DNA from: Chrysopilus asiliformis
Lineage: Eukaryota; Arthropoda; Insecta; Diptera; Rhagionidae
NCBI GenBank assembly: GCA_964034945.1
Contig: OZ035961.1
Span: forward strand, 12,348,501 to 12,412,500
DNA length: 64,000 nt
Reading direction: 5' to 3'
Positions 24,498-34,873 of this stretch are shown here, piece after piece. A program made the translations under genes and the position numbers. Positions within the stretch are counted from its first letter, which is position 1; the number at the start of each line of letters is the position of its first letter. Below the pieces are notes generated by a model, which saw nothing but the letters and a program-made list of their open reading frames with translations, was not told where the DNA came from and searched no databases.

Positions 24498-25340
24498 AGA
24501 ATGGATGGAAATCCTTAAAGTATAAACTTAATTATTTGGGAAAGAATTCCATTTTTTTTTAAATTTTTTATCCTTGTTTGAATACATACAAAAGTTTTAC
24601 GTTGCTTATGAAAGTTATAGAAATAAATGTCAAGTAAATTGAAAAGCAATTGAAGAAACCATCTTCAAAGTTTAAGAGTGAAAAGATCAAAAGTACTGCT
24701 CCTACAGTCACACCTATGTTGTAAAAAGTTCTTTAAATTGTTTGTCTTACCTTAATTTTTGAGTAAATATGGATTTTTAACCAAAAATTGTTCCCTCGAA
24801 AGCGTTATTTCTCTTAAAGTCATTTTTTGATTTAACAGAAAAAAATAAAATATTCACGCTAACTATTGAGGTATTCGAATCAAGAAAACCTTTTTCGATT
24901 CTCATTGAAGTAAAAGTTTATGGCAATCGATGTTTATATGTAATGCAAAATCATATTAAATTTAATTATAAAAGTTTTACACAAGAAATTTCCATCGATA
25001 TTTAAATGTTTCCCTCAATGTATAAAAAATCAAATGCTTGATAAATTGTATTTTTTTTTGAAGAGTTTCATCGTACGTCCGCTGAAAGTTGGCTTCTAAT
25101 CACATCAATAAATTTTTAAAGACTTTCCACAAATAATTTCAGATTTTTGCATGAATATATTTTTTTGATGTTATAAAAGTTGATGATTTTTTTTGGAAAA
25201 TCAAATGAACCTTGATGTAATAAATTTACCTACGCATTTTATTAATTTAAAATCGGAATTTTCGCAATTTAAACCAAATTTCAATTTAACGGCATATTTA
25301 ACATAATTTCCCTTTGAAATGTAAATTTGCTAGATTTAAA

Positions 25341-25902
25341 CATAACAAAAGCTATAATTGCCTATCTGGCAATCATTGGAGACCCGTATGGTGATATTCG
25401 TATCAAAATTTGAACAGTTGTACCAAAATTCCACTTTGAAGTTAAACTTTCCAATAAGATTTTTTAAAATTTATTCCAATTGGATTTTGATGTATGGGAG
25501 TTTTATGTAGAATTATATCCTAAATAACTTTTGTTCTTGAACTTTTTTGATAAGATGCACCGTTTTTCAGATATTCACAAAAAACGTTTTCGTTCGTATG
25601 GGGGGTACCCCCCCTAATGGTCCGTTTTTGCCCATTAACGAACTTAGCCTCACATTTTACGAAAAACGAATCTGCGCAAAATTTCAAGTCTGTAGCTCAA
25701 TCCGTGCGCCCGCAATCCGCGCCACAGACAGACAGACGGACAGACGGACGGACAGACAGACGGACGGACATGCTAAATTCAACTTTTTTTATCATTCTAA
25801 ACACACTGGTGTAATTCATTTTTTTTGTGCGATGACGGGATCTTGGCGTTACAAACGGTAAGGCAAAGTTAATATACCCTTTGGTTTCACCATACGGGTA
25901 TA
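25341..25902 (-). repeat. Repeat family 1, full-length copy C
   Basis: About 562 bp, minus orientation. In + strand order: CATAACAAAAGCTATAATTG, a 'tggcaatcattggagacccg' block, TTTGATGTATGGGAGTTTTA, TTCTTGAACTTTTTTGATAA, a GGGGTACCCCCC palindrome, a GACAGACGGACGGACAG tract, ACTGGTGTAATTCATTTTTT, GATCTTGGCGTTACAAACGG and the TACGGGTATA end. It is collinear with copy D in the opposite orientation. Confidence 0.9.
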
Positions 25903-26208
25903 AAAAAATAAATATCTAATATATGTTGGATAAAAGTTTTATGATTTATCATTAAACTGAATTTTATCCAAAAAAAAAGGTCATTTTTGAATCTCTCAAA
26001 TGAGAATAAATTTCAAAACCTTGATTATATGCCAATTTTGAAAACCAAACAGTAACTGAATTTGAATTTATTGAAAAGTTAATTCCAGTTTGTCAATAGC
26101 GCCTGATTATTCATCAAAAATCATTAATCGACACACGATTTATAATTTATACTTATACAAGTTATAATCATATTTATTTTTCACGTTGGCTTGATTAATT
26201 AAATTTTT

Positions 26209-27548
26209 ACTTTCCTCTACAATAGAGAGAAAGTATTGTATTCGTGACGGAAACCGACCCGAGACTGGGGGCAGATAGAAATTTCCAATCAATACGAAAT
26301 CCGTTTCAAGCAAAATTATGAGGATGTCCGTATAGTACATATATCTGTCGTTCTGTCCATTGTACGTATCTTAAATAACTCGGGAGAGCGGTGAGCTAAC
26401 GACTTGAAATTATTTGTAAATGAGTTTTACGAAAATCGTAGTTTTCTATCAACACAATTTTATTTTTTTTGAAAAAATACAGTTTTTCGAACATTTCTGA
26501 AAAAATGTATAACACAAAATTTAAAGGATATAAAATATTCTACATTTTTTTAACGGTTTTTACGTATTTCTAACAGTTGTCAACATATCGGCCCATGATT
26601 TTTTGATTGTACCACGCCAAAACGTAGTTTTGAGGTAAACAACTCTTAAGCTGCGGAAAAACTGTTGCAAAAAGGCGCGATTTTTTTTTATTTTCTTGTA
26701 AAACTATTGATATTGAAACTAATTTACGGCAACAGATTTTCGTGGCAGTAATATTTAAACGTTTTTTTCAAAAATTTCGTTTATTTGCCATATTTTTGCT
26801 GTACACAAGAACTCCATATCTCGAACCGTTATCAGGATGTACCGTTATTCCTAAAAGTTTAATTTTTCGCGTTTTTGTTGAAAACTAACGGGCTTTTCTC
26901 ATGCTATGTAAGAAATAAACTAAAGGAAATAGTAGTTCCCACTACTTGTTTTTGACGGTCAATTTTTATCATTATCCGTTCTCGAGATGTTCTCATTATA
27001 GTGTGGAAAAATTGATTTTAGCAATTTTCTTTGCGGTTCAATAATAGTGGTTTTCTCCACTACAACTCTGAGGCCTGAAGCGTTTAAAAGAGTTTGGACC
27101 AAAACTCAACCCCCCATCTTTAGTTGAAAAAGTAAAAAATTGCGTTTGGTACGCAATAAGAATGAAGGAACGATATTTCAAAAAATTTGGACCAAAATTC
27201 AACCCCCATCTTTAGTTTAAAAAGTCAAAAATGGCGTTTGGTACGCAATAAGGATGAAGGAACGATATTTCAAAAAATTTGGACCAAAATTCAACCCCCA
27301 TCTTTATTTTAAAAAGTCAAAAATGGCATTTGGTACGCAATAAGAATCAAGGAACGATATTTCAAAAAGTTTCTCGGAAACTGTGCGCTTTTGAGAAAAA
27401 TATCATATAACCAAATTCAAAGAAAATAAAACGATTTTTACGTATCTTTAACGGTTCTCGAAATATTTGAAACAATATTATTTTCAACATATTTTTTCCG
27501 GAACTAAATATTGCAGAGGAAAATTTTGTGTTGATCACAACTCTGATA
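26209..27548 (-). repeat. Repeat family 2, copy 2 (inverted relative to copy 1, longer)
   Basis: The ends are ACTTTCCTCTACAATA (26209-26224) and TATTGCAGAGGAAAAT (27509-27524). The outer flank TTTTGTGTTGATCACAACT matches the flank of copy 1 reversed. Both end regions match copy 1, but the middle (about 26.56-27.36 kb) has roughly 650 bp more, including a tandem array. Either copy 1 is internally deleted or copy 2 has gained sequence. Confidence 0.78.
27093..27369 (+). repeat. Tandem array, 3 units of 92-93 bp
   Basis: Three units start TTTGGACCAAAA at 27093, 27186 and 27278. Each contains CAACCCCCATCTTTA, GCGTTTGGTACGCAATAAG (or a close variant) and GGAACGATATTTCAAAAA. Units differ at a few positions. 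GCGTTTGGTACGC is a near-palindrome in every unit. Confidence 0.9.
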
Positions 27549-27560
27549 TTTTTTATGAGC

Positions 27561-30170
27561 CCCATCCGAACAGCTATGTTTAATTGTATTTATATCCCTA
27601 CTAAAGCTGTTTTTATTAAAAAAATGAAATATTTAAATACTAAAATAAATTACACCTTTTTAATATGCTTATAGTTTATCCAGTTAATAATTCGACAAAC
27701 AAAATAAAATTTAACACGCCATAAAAAAAACGTTCAATCTATTAACATTTTAATTGACTATAATGTTTTATCATATTTGGGGTAAACTTCAATGCGTGTC
27801 GAGAGGGAGAGTTCGGATAAACATGGAAAAATTGTTGTAAATTTGTATAATTTCAAAATATTATGTAGTTGTTTTGAGTAGTCCAAATTTAATTTGCTAA
27901 TTATGTAAATTCAACTATATTCGTGTTTGTTTTATTTTTGGAATATTGTAAATTATCTGAAGCCGTACTGAAACGTATTTGTATGCGATTATAGGAAGAT
28001 ATGTTACAATATTTTTAGGCTGACTTGAAGAATATATGATTTGGATGCCTTTTTTGATTTGGTAGATTTCAATGCAAGCAATTTTTCAATGGAATCAATT
28101 TATTTCAATTTGTGTGGTGAATTTTATGGAGAGTGCCCCATTGAGGGGACGGGAGTGTAATGACGGAATAAAATCACACATAAAAAATCATCAAAAAACA
28201 GCACCCGTAACGTATTTTATGGATTACCCCTTTTATCCCAAAATTTTAGTTCAATCGGTCACATGGTTTTTGGATTTGGAATTGTCCAGAAAATACGTCA
28301 CTTTTTTAAGGGAGAAGGTAAATGTGCGGTAATGTGACGGCAGTATTAGGCTTATAAAAAATATCTCGAAAAATTTAGATGAGGGCAACAGGCGGAGTCT
28401 GAAAATCCGAAGAATTGCGTGACTTATCTGATTAACAGCCCTTAGAACGTATAAGGTTATTTTGGATAAGTTTTATTCCACTCTGATCACTCCCGCAAAA
28501 GCTAAAAAAACTTGCAGGCATTTTCAGATTTTTTTTATAAAAATAAAAGTCATTCATTTATTCTTTTTTCCCAAACTTTTTGATACCCAAAAGTTTTTTT
28601 AGGGAAAAGAAAAAAACTGTAATTCGCTTCAAAATCTCTACAAAAATTCCTTCTGTAAGGGAAAATCGTATTTAAAACTTGCAACTTTATGCTTCCAAAA
28701 CTTAAACACAACCCAAAAATCTACCATTGTGTGAAATAAATTAAAGAAGCAACAATTTTTCCACTTGAATAACTCGAGTGTGTTGAAGTGTTTCCATATA
28801 ATTTCTAGAAATTGGGAAGAGTTTTTAAGTAAACACTCAGGAAAATATATATATATGGAAATTAGGGCTTTCAAACATGAAGAATATATATATAAATATA
28901 TTTGTATGTGTTCCAGTTTGCAGCCCTAAAGGATAAATAAATAGATCCTTTTTTGTCCTTCATGATCATTCTTGAGGATCTGGCATCTAAATACTGGCAA
29001 ACAAATAAACAGAACTTGAAAAATGTTTACTCTCCAGGGCCCAAGGCAAAAGGGAATTTACTTTTAAGCCTTTCACTTACCAAAAGAGGATTTACCATAA
29101 GTACAGGATTAACGCCAGGCAAGTCTAATGACGTTAATAAACTTTTCTTTTGTTTTTCTTTAAAATTGATTCCACCCGAAATTACCCAGTAAAGACACTG
29201 GGAAATAGATAACTTTTCCTCCAACTATACAAACTTGAGGGAAAAGTGAAAATTATGTTTTTTGATCAGATATAGACGCATAAAATTGGCCCTTGGTTAA
29301 AAAGTATTCTACAGTTTCAAGGGAATATGCCACAAGCTACAGCCTGACACAACCATAAATAGAAGATTTTTTTTTGTTTCATAAAACTTTGATAATTTTT
29401 TTTCACTTCCAGCAGTAATGAACCCTTTTTATCGGGTGCCAAGCTTAAAACTAAAACTTTAAAGGGACCTTCATAAAAATGAACCCGTTTACACGTGAAA
29501 CCCATACCAGTGTTGCTGGAAATTTATTCAAATTAATCGTTGAAAGATAGAAGCGATTCAACTTGACTTAATTTAACGCCCACTTGTATTCAGCCTTGCC
29601 AAAAGTGGTATCTATTACTTTCTTCAACAAAATTCGGTAGGTATCTTGTCTACGTTGTGATTAGAAGTTGTGATGTTAGGGAGTTTATGATAAAGTGTGA
29701 TTATACCTTAGGCATCAGCATCATCACGTACTATCTGTCTAGTCAACTGTTAGCCTCATTGTTTTACTAAAACTTATACGCAAGTTCAACATAATTTAGT
29801 TCTCTATTCAATTTATTACAAACGAACTCTGTTGTATTATATTAATTTAACGTTCGTCTTTTATGGATGTATGCAAACGGATTTTTGAACTAAAAACGCA
29901 ATAATTTTGAAAAGGATCAACTTTCTGCAGTTTTGGATAAAAGATAACTTCAACATGGGTAATTGAGAAACTTTTTTCTTTGTTGACTTGCTATAAAGTT
30001 TGATCGAATTTTGCCATTTTATGGAAAATTTGCTTACATATGAAGGACGAAGAAATTAATGTTGGGTTTCTTATTTAGTAATTGATTGATGTTAAAAAAT
30101 TTTTTTAATTTAAAGAGCAAACGTTTCTCGATTTACGACGTGTTCGTTTAAGACGTTTTGAAGCCACATG
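27561..30170. other. No gene recognised; weak repeat text at 28.13-28.44 kb
   Basis: Mostly AT-rich intergenic DNA. Near 28.16-28.24 kb and 28.31-28.40 kb it resembles the 'tgcggtaatgtgacgg' and 'cgtattttatggattaccc' type repeats at 45.5 and 47.3 kb. No coding feature is supported. Confidence 0.4.
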
Positions 30171-30174
30171 TTTT

Positions 30175-30335
30175 GTCCCGATCTTGATAAACAACGAAAA
30201 AAAATGATAAATATATGCGACCAGGTCTACAGCGAGCATTCATGCCAAATTTCAGATCAATCGGTTCAGCCGTTTTCATGTGAAAGAGGAACATACAGAC
30301 AGACAGCAACTCATTTTTATATATATTAGTATGAT
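30175..30335 (+). repeat. Short interspersed repeat (family S), 3' part
   Basis: It contains GCCAAATTTCAGATCAATCG, GTTCAGCCGTTTTCATGTGA, AAGAGGAACATACAGACAGA and the tail TATATATATTAGTATGAT. The same order is found at 38.65-38.85 kb and 59.6-59.7 kb. The 5' part is missing or unrecognisable here. Confidence 0.75.
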
Positions 30336-30881
30336 CAGACATCCTGCTCTGAACCGTGTCAGGTGAGGAGGAGGGAGTTGTGCAAGGGAGCGAAAAACGC
30401 CTATATATCCGTATGTAAATTTTCAAAGAGTAGAACAGATTCAAATCTATTGGCGTCACTTTTCTGACGCGGCGATATAGGCGGGATTGTGAGAAAATTA
30501 GGAGAAGTTCTCTACGTCAAATTCCGAACTCGCAGAGTACGAAAATACGCTCCTCTGGTAACTTCGAAATCAATTTAATGTTGTTATTGACCCTGACGTT
30601 CACAATTTTCACCTGTGACGGAATTGTTTTCAATAATTTTTGTGCAATTTTTGTTGTGTAGAGAAGAACTGAGATACCTTTATACTTTTTTATACAACAA
30701 TAAACCTACCAGGTGTGTCGGTAAGTCTTTTCCGGTTTTTCTAACAGATGTCGCTAGCCATAAGTATGCAGTGTTATGACTTGTGACATATGTCATTTTA
30801 TTCTACTGACATTAATCTTCAAAACTACACAAGTTACGTTCCGTCAAAATAACAACGTCATAGCGTTAAAGCTGTTTGAAA

Positions 30882-31561
30882 ATGTCAAGTTTTGTGCCTG
30901 AAAACGTGCATTCGCGGCACGCATTACTTTTTTTCTTTGATCAAAAGAAAAAGGCCGCTGAAAGCCATCGTTTGCTGGTAGAGACTTACGGTGATCATTC
31001 CCCAACCATAAAAAACATATGAAACGTGGTTTCGACAATTCAAAAGTGGTGATTTCAACATCCAGGACAAAAAACGTGTCTGGTGGGACCAGATTGGTGT
31101 CGTATATTATGAACTGTTGAAACCTGGAGAAACAGTTAATACTGATCGCTACCGACAACAAATGATCAATTTGAACCATGAATTGATCAAAAAACGTCCG
31201 CAATAGGCTGAAAGACATGGTAAGGTGATTTTGCAGCATGACAACGCGCCGTCTCAAACAGCAAAATCAGTCAAAGAAGTGTTCTTAACTGTCTCAAACA
31301 GCAAAATCAGTCAAAGAACTTGGATGCGAAGTATTACCGCACCCGCTGTACTCTCCAGACCTGGCTCCATCTGACTGCTATCATTTTGCATCGATGGGGC
31401 ACGCGCTTGCAGAGCAGCACTTCGCCGATTTCGAAGAAGTGAAAAAATGGCTTGATGAGTGGTTTAGCTCGAAGGAGAAACAGTTCTTTTGGGCTGGCAT
31501 CCATAAATTGCCTGGGAGATGGGCAAAATGTGCAAAATCAAATGGATAATACTTTGAATAA
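30882..31561 (+). pseudogene. mariner transposase, deleted and frameshifted
   Basis: From the ATG at 30882 the frame starts MSSFVPENVHSRHAL, followed by the helix-turn-helix region (AAESHRLLVETYGDH). A one-base insertion in an A-run near 31010 then leads to a TGA. After a SGDFNIQD block the sequence jumps to VWWDQIGVVYYELLKPG, so roughly a third of the protein is absent, including the first catalytic Asp region. The second-Asp block survives as HDNAPS and the third as YSPDLAPSDYHF. There is an in-frame TAG in the KKRPQ-AERHGK stretch, a 40-bp tandem duplication at 31251-31318 that shifts the frame, and a premature TAA near the end before YFE. It is clearly non-functional. Confidence 0.93.
31251..31318 (+). 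repeat. 28-bp duplication inside the mariner transposase
   Basis: GTCTCAAACAGCAAAATCAG plus 8 more bases occurs at 31251-31278 and 31291-31318, a period of 40 bp. It disrupts the reading frame just after the second catalytic Asp block. Confidence 0.92.
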
Positions 31562-31640
31562 ATAAATTTTAACTATCCATTGTAAATAATACGTTTTCGT
31601 TAGCGAAAAAACCGGAAAAGACTTACCGACACACCTGGTA

Positions 31641-32724
31641 TATAGACCTTCATCTCTGATTCGTTTCCAAATTTTCCAGCAACAAAAAAATTCATTTTTA
31701 TGCATCAACTTCGTTCGTGATTGATTCAACGATTGACGCATTGTCATTTATCGAAAAGCCTCATTGTTGCATTCAACTATAATTTGCCCTATGGTAACAT
31801 TTTTTGGTCCGATTTTTCCCCTCATTTCACGGATATCGGCTGTGATATTTCAATTCTGAAGTTAATGTTTGAGAAAACGAAAAATCTGGAATTATCCAAA
31901 TGATGCAATGTAATTACTCTGGCCTATCGCAGCTTCAAATTTTATTTGTATACGAAAAGATTTTCAGCCGGTTAAAGACCAAGCTTAAATATACAATACC
32001 GTGATTAAGCTCCGCCTGATAAATGTCTCCAGACTAGATACAAGATAAAAATATAGATAAAAATTATAACCTAGATACAGAAAAAAGGATATTTCATAGA
32101 ATTTTCATACTAATTAGCAAATAGAAATTTCTTTGTTTCTCAAATTTACATATTTAACTATAGGCAACGCAAATGCGTCTAAAATGTTGCCACACTAAGC
32201 AAAAAAATCTTTCCAAAAAATTAAAAAGAAAAACATCTTATAATGAAAAACAATCACTTTATATTTATGTGGTATAAAATGTAAATAATTTTAGTATAAA
32301 GTATATAAATTTATTTGAGTCTATGCCCTACAAGTCTCATGTACACAAACCAACATCAGAAACGGAAATGTTTTATTCAATTTATTCCGTATACAAAATG
32401 TCTACTAAAAAGATATACACCCTCAATAATTTTCTTGATACGTACATTTTCTTTTTCCTTGTGCTTTAATTTACATTACACAGTGGAGATATATTTATTA
32501 AAAAATCAACAAGCCAAATAAAATACAGAGTACGAGGAGAACCTCAATGTAAATCCTTTCGATAAAATGAAATTTTCTTCTCAAAATTGAACCAAATACA
32601 TTCATGGTTAATAAATTATTTACAGTAAAGCAATTCGAAATGTTTCTAATAGCGTTTGATGTTGGATTAAAGAAAAATATCTTTTAATTATTAAAACATT
32701 GTAGATTTTAAATATTTATTCGTT
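31641..32724. other. No gene recognised
   Basis: AT-rich intergenic DNA between the mariner and the family S repeat. Nothing further is supported. Confidence 0.5.
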
Positions 32725-33022
32725 ACTAGCTTGCATACCCGTCGTTGCCGGGTTAAGTTTTTTCAAATTTTTATTTTTATTTTTTTGATGGTCTATGTTG
32801 GAGCTAAACTTTACGCCAATCGGCTCGGTAGTTTCCCCGCGAAATGGTAAAATAGAGAAAGAGCTAAGTTTTGAGAGCACTTAACCCAATCCCCTTCCTC
32901 CCCCACCTCTCGGGATACTTTTTAATGGGTCTATGTTGGGGCTGGACCCCCCACGAACATCTATGCCAAATTTCAGGCCAATCGGTTCAGTAGTTTCCCC
33001 GCGAAAGAGTAACATAGAGGGA
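32725..33022 (+). repeat. Family S short interspersed repeat, 5' half (interrupted)
   Basis: It begins ACTAGCTTGCATACCCGTCG, a type of start seen in many insect short repeats. It then has TCTATGTTGG..GCTAAACTTTAC and GCCAAATTTCAGGCCAATCG, and stops at GAGTAACATAGAGGGA, where the 5.6-kb retrotransposon begins. The sequence resumes at 38652. Rejoined, it is about 490 bp and collinear with the copy at 59.4-59.7 kb. Confidence 0.85.
33010..33022 (+). other. Target site duplication, left copy
   Basis: TAACATAGAGGGA, identical to 38639-38651. In the uninterrupted family S copy at 59.47 kb the corresponding site reads GAGTAACATAACGCACAAAC, which shows that the retrotransposon landed inside this repeat. 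Confidence 0.93.
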
Positions 33023-33263
33023 GGAGGATCTGGCAACTCCGTTTATCTGGAAAGTTTGCTTTCCCGCGTAAAAATTTATTTTCGTAAATAAAATTAATTA
33101 ATTAAATTTAAAAACTTCTATCAGTGCGTGACACGCTAAATTTAAAACTTTTAATCGTTTCTATAACGAGTGACTCGCAAATCAAGTAATTTCGGTCTCA
33201 AGTGATTCCTTCATTCCCGTGCATAAATATTACCGGTAGTGATCACAGTTTGTGTAGTGTAAT
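33023..33263 (+). promoter_or_regulatory. Retrotransposon 5' untranslated region (internal promoter expected)
   Basis: 241 bp between the target duplication and the ORF1 ATG, starting GGAGGATCTGGCAACTCCG. Non-LTR elements usually carry an internal promoter here. No TATA box is evident upstream, and no specific promoter motif can be claimed. Confidence 0.5.
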
Positions 33264-34865
33264 ATGGACACCGAGGACGAACTTATTTTACTGGAGGACG
33301 AACTAGAAGAAGAAATGATCTTCGCGCCGAGGAATTCGGTAAGTCGGACTCCGCCCCAGCTAAGTAGTGAGCCCCAGGGACCAGCGAAAGCTCCTGGATC
33401 ATTGTCCCCCCAGCAGACAACAGCGCCATCTATCAATGAGGGGCAGAGATCTTCAAAGACTGATCTAGTGGCGACATCTAGCGCCTCGGGGAATAACGAC
33501 TACTTAGCAAAGTCTACAACCACTGGAACAAAAAAGGGTGGTCCGATGTGCGTCGAAAAATCAATTCCTAATAAGAAAAAATTTTTCAGCAGGAAAGAGC
33601 GCAGGGAATTTAACTGCGCTAAACTGGCTTTTGATGGTGGCGACCTCAAATTAGGAGCTACCGTGTCAAAAGTAGGTGGTGGTGACCTAAAGAAAGGAAC
33701 CATCACATCGTCAGAAAGCGATGGTGACCTAGTTAAAGGAACCATTGCATCCAAAGACCATGGTGGAGACCTAAATAAAGGATCCACTTCGGTCAGTACG
33801 GTAGGTTTTTCCAATAAAAGGAGCAGATCTCCGGGAGGTACTCCGGAGGACAGCAAAGCGGTGGAGAAGGTACCAAGAATGAGCTATTTGGCGCCGTCCT
33901 ATTCTAAGGCAGTGGCCTCAAGCGAGTTCAGGGCTGCCATTATTCACCAAAATGCGTCCATGGAGATTTCCAAAGAACAGGCCAAAATGTTGAAAGACAA
34001 CATAACTTCTGCTGTGGCCGACTACATCGACTGCGAGGATAGCGATGGAGTTTTTACTCCTTTAAAATTCGCTAGCTACGGTCTGATAAGGGATATCTTC
34101 GTAGTCAACTGCCAAGATAAACCGACTCGTGACTGGCTTCAGGCAACCATAGAGAAAATGCCATGCCCTTGGGGCGAAGGTAGTCTCGAAATAGTTGATT
34201 ACGATAGGCTGCCAAAACCTATCAGACTGTCAGTCTTCGTCAGAGGTACAAAGGACGTCTCTACAGCGACTTTCCTCAATAGGATTAGACGTCAAAACCC
34301 AGGTTTGAACACAAACAAATGGAGAACCTATAGCCGCAGAGAACATGATAACGGAGTTCACCTTGTTTTCGGCGTTGACAAAGATTCTAATGATATTTTG
34401 GAATCAAATCAGCACAGAGCATTCTACCTACTGGGTCAAATCACTTTTCTGACAACAGAGGCTGAAACTGAATTCAAAATGCGTAGGGCAGCAGCAGCTG
34501 CGTACTCAAATGAGGCTAAACCAGCTACTTACTCGGAAGTGACCAAATCAGGTAATGCAATGCAGGCAGCGTTAACTAACGTGGCCACTTTACAGGAAAG
34601 ATTAACAATTCCAATTATATTTCAGGCTGCAAATGAAGTCAAGGATATGGAGAGCTGTGACTCCACTAACACAGCAAACAACCCGGTCCATAAGGACCAC
34701 TCACAGAACCCCACAGGTTCAATTTTAGAACAGAGCCTAGCGCTGGTGAACGATAAGCCCTCTGAGGGTGGCTCTGCAACTGGCAATGGCTCTGTATCGC
34801 AAGCTACCAACCAAGAAACGCTTTCGGGCTGTACAATTGGTAGCATTCGAACTCACACCTCTTAA
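33264..34865 (+). CDS. Retrotransposon ORF1 (gag-like, DUF4780-like domain)
   Basis: 533 codons, ATG at 33264, TAA at 34863-34865. The N-terminus is acidic (MDTEDELILLEDELEEE), followed by a low-complexity Ser/Pro/Thr region. Residues about 127-182 hold four 14-residue tandem repeats (GGDLKxGTxxS type). A globular region of about residues 245-405 (ISKEQAKMLKDNI..., then IRDIFVVNCQDKP, LPKPIRLSVFVRG, NPGLNTNKWRTYSR, HLVFGVD) resembles the DUF4780-type domain common in ORF1 of insect retroelements. No CCHC zinc knuckles are present, so RNA binding would have to come from the globular and basic parts. The expected role is packaging the element RNA into a nucleoprotein particle. The family naming is from memory of motif style and is moderately sure. 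Confidence 0.9.
   Translation: MDTEDELILLEDELEEEMIFAPRNSVSRTPPQLSSEPQGPAKAPGSLSPQQTTAPSINEGQRSSKTDLVATSSASGNNDYLAKSTTTGTKKGGPMCVEKSIPNKKKFFSRKERREFNCAKLAFDGGDLKLGATVSKVGGGDLKKGTITSSESDGDLVKGTIASKDHGGDLNKGSTSVSTVGFSNKRSRSPGGTPEDSKAVEKVPRMSYLAPSYSKAVASSEFRAAIIHQNASMEISKEQAKMLKDNITSAVADYIDCEDSDGVFTPLKFASYGLIRDIFVVNCQDKPTRDWLQATIEKMPCPWGEGSLEIVDYDRLPKPIRLSVFVRGTKDVSTATFLNRIRRQNPGLNTNKWRTYSRREHDNGVHLVFGVDKDSNDILESNQHRAFYLLGQITFLTTEAETEFKMRRAAAAAYSNEAKPATYSEVTKSGNAMQAALTNVATLQERLTIPIIFQAANEVKDMESCDSTNTANNPVHKDHSQNPTGSILEQSLALVNDKPSEGGSATGNGSVSQATNQETLSGCTIGSIRTHTS
33642..33809 (+). repeat. In-frame 42-bp tandem repeat in ORF1 (4 units)
   Basis: GACCT(A/C) starts recur at 33642, 33684, 33726 and 33768, exactly 42 bp apart, encoding four 14-residue units with consensus DLxKGTxxSxxxGG. 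Units have diverged at DNA level but keep the DL(K/N/V)KG core, so the peptide may be under selection. Confidence 0.93.
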
Positions 34866-34873
34866 GCTAAATC

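Larger units (their letters stand above)
30707..31640 (+). mobile_element. mariner transposon, internally deleted, 930 bp
   Basis: Perfect 32-bp inverted ends begin CCAGGTGTGTCGGTAAGTCT (30709-30740 and 31607-31638) and are flanked by TA at 30707-30708 and 31639-31640, the mariner target duplication. The element is about 350 bp shorter than a full-length mariner because of an internal deletion in the transposase gene. The ends are identical although the gene is dead, so the copy may have stayed mobile in trans or been inserted recently. Confidence 0.95.

Noticed and set aside
25617..25861. Frames with repeated TDRRTDGRTD peptides
   Set aside because: They are translations of the GACAGACGGACG tract of a non-coding repeat.
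30844..31257. 137-codon open frame on the minus strand
   Set aside because: It is antisense to the decayed mariner transposase and shows no domain of its own.
33500..33856. 118-codon minus-strand frame with repeated SPP/RSP peptides
   Set aside because: It is the antisense of the 42-bp repeat of retrotransposon ORF1.
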